DNA of 64,000 bases from Nematopogon swammerdamellus (lineage: Eukaryota > Arthropoda > Insecta > Lepidoptera > Adelidae). A program made the position numbers and the translations under genes. This document shows, piece by piece, positions 1 through 12,800 of this stretch (positions are counted from its first letter, which is position 1; every line of letters begins with the position of its first letter). The notes beneath the pieces were generated by a model. That model was given only the letters and a program-made list of their open reading frames with translations. It did no database searches and was not told the DNA's origin. The stretch is from the NCBI GenBank assembly GCA_946902875.1, contig OX336338.1, forward strand, positions 7,431,971 to 7,495,970, written 5' to 3'.

Positions 1-280
1 GACATCGCAGGCGCCTCCTAGTTCACAAAAAACTCGAAGGTCCACGATGAAGAAATGTGACAATACAACAGGAAGTCCAAAAGCGACTGACGACCCCACA
101 CACAACCGGCCTCCGATCTTCTTGGCGAGAGTGAAAGTACAAACCGACTGAGCTCTGGAGGATAGGCCAGATATCGTTAAATAATACATAAATAATCAGT
201 AATTTTAAGTAGGGTTATTAATGAATGACTTCACTCACTAGTCCAATTTCTCCCACAAAATCTGCTAAAGGTCTGATTCC

Positions 281-600
281 GATTGTAGTTGGCAAAAGCC
301 CAAAAAAAAACTAAAGTTTTCACTATAATCACACCAAGTTTGATGCTTGTATGTATTATCATTTCTACGATAGAGCAAAAACAGGAAAACATTGAAAAAA
401 ACATGTTTTTTTGTTGTATGTAATGCCCCCCTTCATTTTTTACCTTTTTTTACTATTTGTTAGGATATCCACCATAATAACACATATTCTATGAATATTT
501 CAACCGGCTACCTATTACGGTTCAAAAGATACAGGCCAAAGAGACGGACTGACAGACAGACGGCATAGACTTCAGTACGGCGTCTATGAAAACCTGAAAA
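281..600 (+). repeat. Degenerate short interspersed repeat in Drosha intron 14
   Basis: Contains the block CACATATTCTATGAATATTT, CCTATTACGGTTCAAAAGAT and GACAGACAGACGGC, also seen at 44.28-44.67 and 47.58-47.95 kb. Bases 1-280 show nothing I can name. Confidence 0.6.
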
Positions 601-660
601 GTTGTCCAGGCTGTCGTCGATCGGTCGTTATAGATGTTAAAGACACATAAAATAACTTAC

Positions 661-832
661 TGGTAGAATCCTCAAACTGTGTGAGCTTCTGAAGGAAGAC
701 AAAGTCCTTGATGAAATGTCGGTCGCCGAGGGGCTCCTGCTCCTGCAGGGGGTGCTTGCGGGGAAGGTTCCAGGTCTCGAGGTAGTCCGGCTCATTCAGG
801 AACAATGCCAGCGCAAACACCTTGTCCGCCTC
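661..832 (-). CDS. drosha: Drosha exon 14, linker towards RNase IIIb
   Basis: Residues 1364-1420 plus one base: [38 protein letters not shown] and [11 protein letters not shown], matching the segment between the two RNase III domains. Donor ACCA|GTAAGT. No coding continuation is visible from 660 down to 1, so the next exon lies outside. Confidence 0.93.
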
Positions 833-3800
833 CTGGTGCATACATCAGCTTCTTTATGAATTTATTTCAGATATTTTTTATTATTTACTTATTCAGTTTG
901 GGGTTATTTATGTACAGTCACCGATACGTTTTTCATTTATACATTTACAAATTTGTTCACTAATCACTCGCGCATCGGACGCCGCGCGAATTCCGACTTC
1001 GTGGAGCGTCGGAGATATTTGCGGTCACGATTTGTTATGCAAAGAGGGTAGCAAATTTGGCATCCTTGCAAAATTTCCTAAAACTGTATCTATACCTTAC
1101 AGTTCACTTATACCTTTCCAAATTGTGAGTTGAGCATTGCACAAACATTTCAGTGAGATTTGGGTTTTTTTTTCGATTTCACACTTGCGAATGGTTAAAA
1201 ACCTCTAATAATGAGCCTTAGTCCAATATACAAAGAGTGTGTATTTCAATGCCGAAAGTCGGCCGCTCCTCCGTTCCAAAATTGGAACTCAACATTTGGT
1301 CACCTTTCGGTGCCGTTCCAATATTGGAACGGCGACGCGTTAGCGTTTAATTAAACCACTCGCTTATAATATAACTTCGTAGAATATTGTGCATACTGTG
1401 AATACAATATTTGTGAATAGAATATCTATTATTTATTATAGCTGGCATAGTGCCTCCCGAGAGAATGTGGTTTATTTAGCAAGCAGCAGCAGGCACATGC
1501 CATGTGCATTTTGTTTTTCCAGTATGGATGGCTGAGTCAGAGGGGCTAGATCTCATGCTCTGACCAGCTAATATCACCACCGAGAAGCTGCCATATCGGA
1601 GACTTCCCTTTACATTGCAGTGGACTATAAGGACACAAAGAATTACATTGAGCGTTTCCACAATGCAGCAAGCAGTTAGTAGCAAACTTAACGTTACCTT
1701 GAGACCTCCATCGAGGTACACAGCGCCCATGAGAGCTTCGAAACAGTTGGCCATGGCGTGTCGCATGACGACGTCGCGACACAGGTCCGAGCCGTGAGCA
1801 AACAGCATGTATTGATCCAATGAGATTTTCTGTAACAAAGTATATTGTTATAGTTTCACGGGACCAACACGGGATTGAGTATTTTTTTAATTATGCAGTA
1901 GAGATCGTCTATTCTAAAAATGAATGCCCCTCCACAAATCTTGATTGTTTCAATGTGGGAGAGGAAATACCTATTGCAACACTTACTTGTGTGCGTGCGG
2001 CGATTTTACGATTCGCCCGCGCGACTAGTAGGTCAACTAATCGTGCGATCAGTGCATGCCTTTGTATGGCAGAGAGCACGACACATCCGCTCTGTCGTGC
2101 AGTCGCGTCACTAGTTGGCCAACAGATCCGGCTAGATCTAGCCGGTGAATGAATCAGCCAATGACAAAGAACAAATTTGTGTGTATTGCCACGTATTGCG
2201 TCTGTAAACCTACTGTGCATGTGAGCGTAAACAAAGTGGAGGGGCGTTCATTTTAAGATTAGACGATCCCTACCCGGCTTCGCTGGGCATTTTTTTTTTT
2301 TTTTGTAAAAACGAATTTTCTCATGGATGAGACTGACTGACCTTAGCGAGGAGGGCGAGGTGCTGGTTCTGCACGATGGCGGCGCGGTATGTGGCGAGGC
2401 CGCCCTCGGCGAGCCCGGGGAACATGCAGAACAGGTGAACGGAGGAGAGGAACTCCACGACGGCGTCGCCGAGGAACTCGAGCCGCTCGTTGTGGTTGAT
2501 GGCCGACTCCTTCTCGCACTTCTCGCCGAAGCGCGACATTATGTCTATCAGGATGTTGATTCCTGAAGAGCAGTTTCTAATCAATATCACCAATATTCAA
2601 TGATCAATACATAATATTAAATGCAAACCGGAACACCCCACGAAAAAGGCTCATTGCTACTAGTTCAAGTTCAAATTCCAAATGTAAATTTGCAAAATGT
2701 TGTTTCATTAGGATGGCAACCAAAGGTACCAAAGGTTATCCTTCTGGGTAAACAGTCTGTCTGTCTGTCCTTCAGCAGATTTATGTTCGTGATTTACTTA
2801 AAAACTATCAGAATCAGAATTGCAGGGCGATTATTCCATTCGATTCAGCAACTCGATGAGATCTTTTAGGATATAATATATCATCATGCTTACTTGGGGT
2901 ACTGAGCAGTGGCTCCAATTGTTTGTATACATAGTATGTCTGATGTTATAACTTCACGATGCTTCTATAAAATTAGATAAAACTCCAATTTCGCAAAAGA
3001 CACAGGCCATTGTTTTCCCAAAACGATATAATTTGTTCTGTGGTTCTAGTAGATGCAAATTCAAACTTTGGCAATTGTGTGTAAAAATGACAATTATCAC
3101 AGTCTCTCTTCTTCATCATAAAGTGCCATCTTCTAAGAAGATTGGCTACCATTAGGTTTTACGGTGATCTCCACCTTCGCGTCTGCAGATTATGTTCTGT
3201 GGGATCAGTAGAGTGCTAAGAACATGCCTTACCACCATTAAATACACCAACCTTTCTTCCTAGTATTTGCGTAGTGAATCTTCCTATCGCCATACTCGGG
3301 CTGCCGGATGCCGCAGTTGGTGAGGCTGTTCCTCGCGTGGTCCGGGTTAGTACCGTAGTTCTCGCGGAAGGACGGGTGCGTGAGAGCTTTTTGCAGAAGG
3401 GAGCGAGACTTGAACTTGTACATAATCTTGGTCTCCAAGCTGTCCAGAGACTTGTGGAAGCGCAGGTGTCTTACCAACACTGGTATAAGCATGGCGTGCT
3501 GTAACAACATATCGACATAAGTTTATGGAACATCACGTGATTGGTTGACCTAGGTACCATGTCAGTGCTTCCCTTTAGTTGTGTCCGCTATACTAAATTG
3601 GACGGAAATCACAATCTATTATCCTAGCTGTTTCAACTGACTTTTATTCAGTGAGGTGGTATCAATTTGGGTAGGTTCAACCCGACCACATAGTTAGGAA
3701 GGGAAGGGACCTACAGATTAATTTGTTTAACCTCGGCACAACGCGCACTCGGAAGCTGGACTTACCTACTGCAGATAAGTAAGCCAATCGGTTCTGCAGA

Positions 3801-6800
3801 TCTTTCCTCCACAAAACCGGTAAACTCTGGAACACTCTCCCTGCCCCATATTAAAATGCTACCACCATACTAAAATGAGCCACAAGATCATTCTTCTGGT
3901 CGGTGGTGTAGGCCGCGGCCATCTTACGAGCCTTTTAGAATGGTGATGAGGATAATAGTTACCTGTATCACATCGCACATGAGCCCCGTAGTGTAGAAGC
4001 CCTCGGAGGAGATGGCCACCGTGACGTCCCTCTTCATCTTGGCCTGCGTCCTCATCTGTTGCAGCTTCTCCTCCGTCTCCTGCAGTTTCTGCTTCTCCTT
4101 GTACCTGGGCTTTGGATGATTGGCTATCAGGTGCCGGTACTTGACGTAGAATCGCCACACTTTCTGGTATCTAAAATCAATAATAAAACAATCAGTTTTT
4201 TTTTTTACGGAAATTGACATTTTCTACACCACCTACAACATCCAAGATGTCAGCCCATAACACCTGTTTCAATGTTGTTGTGGTCATCTTAATAAATACA
4301 TACCATGTTCATATTACAATCATATTTATTGCAACAAAATTGAGCATGTCAAACATAATATTTGTTGTAAATTAAATTAATTTAAATTTAGAATATTATA
4401 GAAGGAAATTTCAATTAATTGAGAATGTAGAATATTTAACTACTCACTCAGGACTGCCAGCGTAGCTGAGCTGAGGTGGTCGTATACCAAAGTGAACTAT
4501 TTCTGGGAAATAATTATATCTGTCCTCATTATCCAAGTTAGTCTTGTTTCTGTCGACATTGTCGTCCCTGCTTCTGTGTACTTCGCTGCTTGCTCTGTCT
4601 CGTCTATATCTATCGCGACTGCTACCATAACGGTTGTCTCTATTACGACTGCTACTGTAACCACTGCCTCTATCGCGGCTGCTACCGTAACCGCTGCCTC
4701 TATCGCGACTGCTATCATAACCGCTGCCTCTATCGCGACTGTCTCTGCCGATTGATCTCGGACGAGAGTCGCGAGCTCTTGAATCTCTTCGAGCTTCGTC
4801 TGCGGTACTGTGACTGCCAGCTCTGCTGCGGTGCTCGTCTTGGTAGCGGCTGCGATCCCCATCATTTCCTCGATTATAACTGCCACGATCATCACTTTCT
4901 CCCAAGTCACGATTGTCACGGTCTTGGTCACGATTACGTCCGCTACGACTATTGCCACTGCTTCTGTCATCATTGTTTCTACTATCACTGTCGGTTCTGC
5001 GACGTCTGCTATAATCATCTACACCTTGTTTCTCTCTGGTACGACTTTGTCTCTCGATGCTCTGTGTGCTAATATCTTTATTCTCATCTCTCTTGGGCAA
5101 TCGGTCGTGTGTTCTTTTAACCGGTAGTCTAATATATGAAGAGCTTGAATCATTGTCAGCTTGGTCACGTTCAATGCTTTTATTACGGTCTTCATTTTCG
5201 ATTTTAGCATCCTGTTCAGGCACTATACTGCTATTAGGTTCATCTATAGCAACACAACTTGCTTGCGTCGCCACAGCATCGCTCTTCGTCTCCTTATCAA
5301 CATCACTGCCTTCGTCATTCTCAACTTTACCAGCTCTCTCGCTGTCGTCACAAGCATCATTGGCATCTGCATTACCATCTTGTATTATAACTTTGTCTCT
5401 TGTGTCATCTGTTTGTTCCGTGGGGTCTGATCTACAGGTAACAACATTCTCAGGAGGACTTCGGTCTAGTTGGTCCACACGGATCGAACACGGCTTCTTG
5501 CCAGGGTAGGTCACAATCATTCCTGTATACAAAACATAATAATAGGTATCTACATACACTTAATTTTTAGTAAGGGGCACGTCGAAAGATTTATAGTGAG
5601 GTATAGATTTATACTGCTTAAGTGTAGGTATCCACAGTGAGGATACCCACCTGCATGTTCGTCAATACATCAGTATCAACAGTGATTAATTACATAATAT
5701 TAAAATATACGCTCTTTCAATATGTGGACAAGGCTCCAATTATACTTCTAAAAATAGGTGAATACCCTTCTCGATGTGATTCACTTTGTTGCCAAGCTTC
5801 AGAATAGAACAAAATATTAATGATCTCTTCAGTTGTTTCCATAGTGAGTCAAGCCTTGGCCCAAAATAAACATTATTTTTGGTGTTATCAGTTTGTTTTT
5901 TTTTTTCATGGAAACTTACACGGTTGGCCACATCACCTACAACATCCGTGATGTTAGCCCATAACACCGGGGGGGGGGGACCATAAGAAGGGAAGGGAAC
6001 TACAGTTTTACGTGCAATCCGAACCACGGTCCGCCTCCAACGGTCGTGCGGTCACCGCGCTCAGGGTTGCTTAACAACAGTCGACCGAACCCACCACTCA
6101 GCTACCTAGACCGACATTGTTGTGTTTGTGTATAAATTACAACATTTCTGAAGGGAAAGTGTGAACACTATCTACAGTTTGTCGCCTATTTTTTAAATAT
6201 GACGTGATAATATATGATATGATGATATAATAATAATGACGTTTTCCAATCCTGTTCAGTTATTTCAATATCTTGGTAAACTAATATATTTGTTGAAATT
6301 TAAGTTAAGAAGTTTACCTTTGAATCTGTCTATAAATTTTTGCCAGCTGTAGTGGTCCATTTCGTGGATGTCCCGCAGGCGTTCACCCGGAATCAATAGT
6401 TGATTTTCTTGAAGAAGGTACTTCAATACTTCACACATTGACAAAACCTGAAAACAACACACACACATAATGTCGTAGAAATAAGTTGACATGTGCGACA
6501 TGTCCGCGTGAGATTACAGGGGACGGTGGGGTTTATATTTCATGAAAACCAGAATGGGTGGCTGTGCTGAGATACCCATGGTGCAGTCGAGAGCAGCAAA
6601 TTCTACTCTCCTCGAGAGACCACGCTCAGTGAGATGCCACGCCAGCAGACTAACTGTTCTTCGGCTGTCTAGCCTTTATAATACGACGTTCGAAGAGCCC
6701 CAGATCAAAACACACAACACTTAATTTAGCCTGAGGAGCCTGTTGTAGTGCACACAACAACACACAATGGGAAACACACTACCGTCGGCTTGTTTGGCGT

Positions 6801-9800
6801 AAGAGAATAGCATTACTGGGTGTACCCAAGTGCCAACTTCGCACAGAACTCACTGTAGTCACACTTACCAAATTAGTTATTGGACCATATCCCTAGATAC
6901 ATTAACGAATTATTGATACACGAGCGAACACACACACATTAATCACAAGAACAGAGATGCATTAACTACAATTTTAACCCTAGTTACATAGGGAAACCTC
7001 TAATTGGTTTTCTTAAGAAATAATAAGTAATGAAAAAAGAACATATAAAAAACCTCCGAGCCGCCATCCTCCAAGCTCCTAACGAAGCGCGGCATGAAGT
7101 GGAACTGTGAGCAGTTATTATCTGTCGACTTGCCCAGGTCTAAGTCGACAAGTTCCAGGAGTTCCGTGAAGAGAAACTCCTCTGAAAAACAAAGAAATCA
7201 ATCTGTAAAGAAACGTCTTGAAAAACCGTTGTATTCCAGCACCCCGGACGTCCAAGGCTCTGGAATACTGTGCAAGTCCGTCGTAGTAGTCGGGTACGAT
7301 GTTGGTAGGAATGATGCTGATGAGGTTGGTAGGGAAGGACGATGTTGGCAGCCTGTTAGAGCAGAGGTGATACTTACAATTCAACAATTTAAAAAAGTTA
7401 GAGTTGGCACTATTACACAACACACGGGCATGTAGAGACAGGTGTGTCTAGATCGGCGGTAAGCTCCTACATGGAAATGGCTTTGTGATCCGCACTGGAA
7501 GCCTCATACAGAGTTTGGACACATAGAGAGAGAGGGAAGGAAGAGGGAAGTCAAGCACTGGACCAGTTCTACTCCGCGTCCTTTTTTTTTTATTACTTCC
7601 GAACTGGGTGGCTCTGCCCGAGGTCCAAGCCTCAGGCGCAGCCAATTTCACTGCCGAGGAGGTGCCAGTCCGGCTTGGAGGTGGAATAATGTCGCTGAGG
7701 AAAGGCTATTAACCCGCGATTGAAGATCCGTGGATTGTAGGATTGGGGAAAGATATTCCCTGGGAGCCTGTTCCACATCTTTGCAGTGTGGCATAAGAAC
7801 AATTTAGAGAATCGTGCAGTTCGAAGAACTCTTCTGTCGACTACAAAGGGGTGTTCCACGAGAGTATGGCGGGTTTGGCGAAGGCGAACAGGAGTAAGAG
7901 GGAAAGGGAAGCAAGTTCGTCAGAGCAGCGGCCATAGTAGTATCGATAAAACAGGCTCAATGACCCAACGATACGTCAGTGCTGTGAGGTCCTAGTCACC
8001 GCAGACTAGCTGACGAGGGCTTGACATGAGCCAGCGCACTGTTAGAGAACACTATTCACCCGCCACTGACCCGAGCGCACCAGCCTTGCGGCCATAGCAC
8101 CCACACTGTGTCACGACTTCATCATGGAACAATTAGAGAACAAGACTGTCCACTTGCTGGTCTCTTCTCCTACTTGCAATGCGGCGGGGGTGTTCGTTGA
8201 AGCCGTGGAGAGCTGAGTTTGTCGTCGGCCCTGATCGAATTTTTCAAGTAAAGAATAGAAAGATATATTTGCTAGCTAATACACATACTATTCTGATCTT
8301 CGACTAGCTGTTAGAGGCCCTTATGTTTTCTTCGCATCGGCCAAGTGCCTAATATTTTTAATTATTGGTAACTACTTTTTTCAAGTTTTTTTTACTAGTT
8401 TTTTCCATAATTCATATGAAATAAATTGTTTTTATTTTTTATTTTTGAATAATAAAATCAACTTACCAAAGAGCAGAAGCTCCTTGATGGTGAAGTTCTG
8501 CGGCGCTTGTTCCTCCACATACAGAATGGTGTACTCGATATTGAACCTTATCACCTTGCACATAGGGATGTCGTCCAGCTTGTAGTGGGAGAACAGGGAG
8601 AAGCCCGAGAAGAGGAACTCGTGCTCGTCATGAGTGATGATGGTCGGAGTTCTTATCAGAAAGTTGGTTACTGGCGAGATAGTCAATCTGTAACAAACAA
8701 GTAGGTATAGTGATAATTTTAGATACAAGAGGTATTGCATTAATAAATAAATATTCCGATGACGGCCTTGACGTGTCCCGTGATCTGGAACCACTGCAAC
8801 TTCGTAGGGATGTCAGCGGCCTAAGTGTGTTCTATCGTTTATTCCATGGGGAGTGCTTGGATGAGCTGTTTGACGCGATTCCGTCGCCTTTCCACCTCCG
8901 CACAACGTGCACTGAGCAGGGATTGCATCCCAAGTACCAATCGCATCTGTAGATCCTTCCCCCTGCCCACATATTTCCCCACAAGTACCGTCTCGGGGCC
9001 TTCAAGAGAGGCGGGAGTAAGCACATGTCAGGCCGGCATGGCATTGTTAGATATTTCATGGGTGGTTAGACGCCACATGCAGCGCTTTCAATAAAAAAAA
9101 ATGTTTTCTAACGTACAAACAAAATATTCATTCTGCAATAATTTTGTTTTCTGCGCTACTGAAAAGTGGAAAAAAGGCCGAAATCATAGCCCTTTATCTG
9201 GTCCTCCAAAATAATATAATTTTCCGTCACCTTAGACATCTTAGTTGGTTGGATTGGGGCCAGATGCCGTGCTTTTTATAAAAAAAAATCTACACCTAGA
9301 AGTTTAAAGCAGCGAGTTTTTGAAAATTATGTGTCAATATGTCTCGTGCGACGTAGGTCAACATCCAGATATGTATTTTTTTTTCTTCTGGAAACTGACA
9401 TGGTTGGCTATATCACCTACAACAACCGTGATGTAAGCCCATAACACCGGGTGAACTAGGTGGCATGTCAGTGGTTCCCTTCATTTCATGTCGGCCACAC
9501 TGAACTGGATGGAAAACACGAACTATTTACATAGCCGTTTCGACCGATGTTTCGTTCAGTGCATTGGTATCAACCCGGCCGGGATAAACCCTACCACCTA
9601 GTAAGGTAAGAAGGGAAGGGACCTACAGTTTAACGTGGAATCTGAACCACAGTCAGCCTCCAACGGTCGAGCGGTCACTCACCCAAGTACTGACCGCGCC
9701 CAGGGTTGCTTAATAACAGTTGACTGACGAAAGATATAATTCTTACACAAGAAACTAGATCGACGCCAAGCACTTTACGTTCCATAAAAAATTACATAAT

Positions 9801-12800
9801 TAATTAATGATATCGGCTTACCGGTGCGATTATGGCGAGCGCATCGCTGCAGCTGCAGCAGAGGAGCTAGCACGTCCTCTTGAGAACGGGTCCCATAGAG
9901 GACTCGAAACGTCGAGCTGCAGCGATGCGCTCGCCATAATCGCACCGGTAAGCCGATATCATTAATTAATATGAGTGACGGTGCGGGACTAAAAACTAAT
10001 TTAATTACATAATTATTTGCAGACCTGAGTTTGTCATCGGCCCTGATAGAATTTTTCAAGTAAAGAATAGAAAGATATATTTGCTAGCTAATACACATAC
10101 TATTCTGATCTTCGACTAGCTGTTAGAGGCCCTTATGTTTTCTTTGCATCAGCCAAGTACCTAATATTTTTAATTATTGGTAACTACTTTTTCCAAGTTT
10201 TTTTTTACTAGTTTTTTCCATGATTCCTATGAAATAAATTGTTTTTATTTTTTATTTTTGAATAATAAAATCAACTTACCAAAGACGTTAAAGTTACGTT
10301 CCATAAAAAAATTACATAATTATTTGCGCGCAGACCTGTAATGGTAGAGCCGGCTGAGGTTGTTGGCGGTGATGTCGCAGGGTTGGAACGCGGGCTCCTC
10401 AGCGAACACGCCGTGCCGCATGCCGAGCCTCCGCGAGCGGCTGTTGCACCGGCACAGCGGCCCGCCGTTCATCTCTCCCGTATTGTTGTACCTGTGTCCG
10501 CACCAAAATCATGCACTTTTTGGCTGTTTCGTCTACAGTTATTTTTTTTTATTTCTCTTAACCTGTCGGCTCTCATCTGCTCCGCGCGGAGCACACATTA
10601 TATCCGCATATAATTTTCGTCTAGTGATATTTCAGTGAATTTTTCCTTTCAATAAGAGAGAGCATGTTCGATAGATGGTTAAAACAGGTTTCCAATGACA
10701 TCAAACACACCTATAAACAATTTGTGAATCAGAGTAAAGTTGCAAATTTTTAATATGATTGTGGCTTCTTAGTGGCAGCGCTCTCCTACACAATGATATA
10801 TAATTTGGTTATTGGAATTGTCAATTTTAAGTTAAAAAAATTTTAAACATTTCAGTGGTGTTTTGTTTTTCCTGGAGTCCAAAAAATCTGTGCTTCTAAT
10901 TAAGTGAATACTCACTTGTTTTACATTGTTTTGTAAGTAATTTCATTAGTTTTAATAAACAGATGCAAGGCATAGAGGCACCGACCACATCTCGGGATGC
11001 AGGCGACGCGGGTGCTTCTGCTTCCGTTGTAGCTCCACCATCACCCGGTCCGCTTCGCCCCTCAGGCTCTCCTCATCCAAGATGCCGTCTTCATCGGACG
11101 ATGATGATTCACGCTGCTCTTCTGCCGAAGCACAAAAAAAATTTACTCAATTTGAAAAAGCAGCTCTCCATGTCACATTTGAGGGGATGGGAATGATTTC
11201 GAGCTATCTGGATTTAAGATTTTGACCCTTTTTTGCTCAGAGCACACATATCAAATTAAGATAATTTTGATGTAAAATCGTTAATGTAAATCTCGACATT
11301 GTCTTCCTCGCTCTAGCAATGTGTATGAGAAAATTAAATTTGTAAGGGGCTTGGTGGATTGGGTGTTGTTTGAATGCATTTATCTTTGACCTGAGATCAA
11401 CCCTCTATGTTGCACATTCTACACTAATTATACGGCTCAATGGGACAGATTGAAAAACATTTTAATTAAATAAAATATCAAGACAGTATTTTTTATTCTT
11501 AATTTAAGTTTGGGGGTTTAGCCGTATTCGGTTATGTCAGCCCCATGGTGACTTTAAGTTAAGAGATTTCAAAAAATCATCCCTCTATGTGAGAGAAGTT
11601 TTAAAGAATTTTATAACCTCTTGACAGTTCACTGAGAGTGGATTACATAATAATTAACAGGTTCATCCTATCCGTCTGTAACCTGCTGACTAAATCTTTT
11701 CTCAGGCCCTTATTCCGCTTACACTCCATCAGAACATGAAATTGGTCCTTCTCTTTCGCGCAAATGCTACAATTTGGTGACTCTGTTTTCCGCATTAAAA
11801 ACGCGCTTTTGTTAAGTGGTAATTCACCTGCCACCTGCCTTTTTGTCAAGGCAGCCTGGGCTGTTATACCCAGATTTTCTTGTCTTTTTAATATTTATTT
11901 ATTTATTTGATGAACGAATAGTCTAAGCCAGTGGTTCTCAAACTTTTTTAGCTGACGGCGCCCTTAACCCGTTCAAGAAATTGTGCGGCACACCGCTTCA
12001 ATATTCGGTTGGTGTCTTTCATAGGCATCATATCTGAACTGTGATAAACGAAGCATGCAAATATGTAAATCAAGTAATATTTTCGAAAGGAATAAAAAAC
12101 ACAATTTTGCGATGCGTAAAAGTTACGCATCGAAATGTAAATGTTTCATTATTATTTCGATTAAGTATGTAGGTAGGTACATTACTTTTATACTTATTTT
12201 GAATTTAATTATTTACTACTAGTGAGTGGCTCTGTGAGCTGTAGACCTCGCGAGTCTGTTTTTGCATAGCTTAACCTATTCGCTCCCGCGTTATAAAGCC
12301 CAAAAACCCGCTTAGTCCCCGCATGGGCGTGGCCCGCCGACGGCGCTCATGTGCGCGCGCGCACATGAGCGCCGACCTCGACATAAACGCAGATATTTCG
12401 GAAACTAATAAAGTTAGACCTATAAACTCTTCTGTCCTAGAAAGCCTAGAAAATTTCCTAAAATCCATGTGAAACAGTGAGGCTTACCTTGTTTAGAAGT
12501 ACCAGATATTTTAGGTAGAAAAAAAAATCCCAATTTTTTTTTGAAAAATTCATTATAAAATAAATTCAAAACATACCTTTACAATATTTATATTAGAATA
12601 CTCGTAAAGAAACATACTTTTAGAAATAGTAAAGTATAATATACGTTTTCTTTACAGAAATCGGCGAAATCGGATGTTCAACATGAACATCCTGAGAGCA
12701 TCAGGACAGTCCGAGATGGCACGCGCGTGATATTTTTTACCAATTTTATAAATATATTATTTGAACTAAACCTTCTTTTATTTTGCAACTGGTCGTATGT

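Noticed and set aside
1..280. Possible next Drosha exon (RNase IIIb)
   Set aside because: Minus-strand translations contain stops and no RIIIDb motif, so the exon must be outside.
4492..5509. Several plus-strand ORFs (up to 160 codons) rich in Cys, Tyr, Ser
   Set aside because: Antisense shadows of the low-complexity RS/acidic insert in Drosha exon 9.
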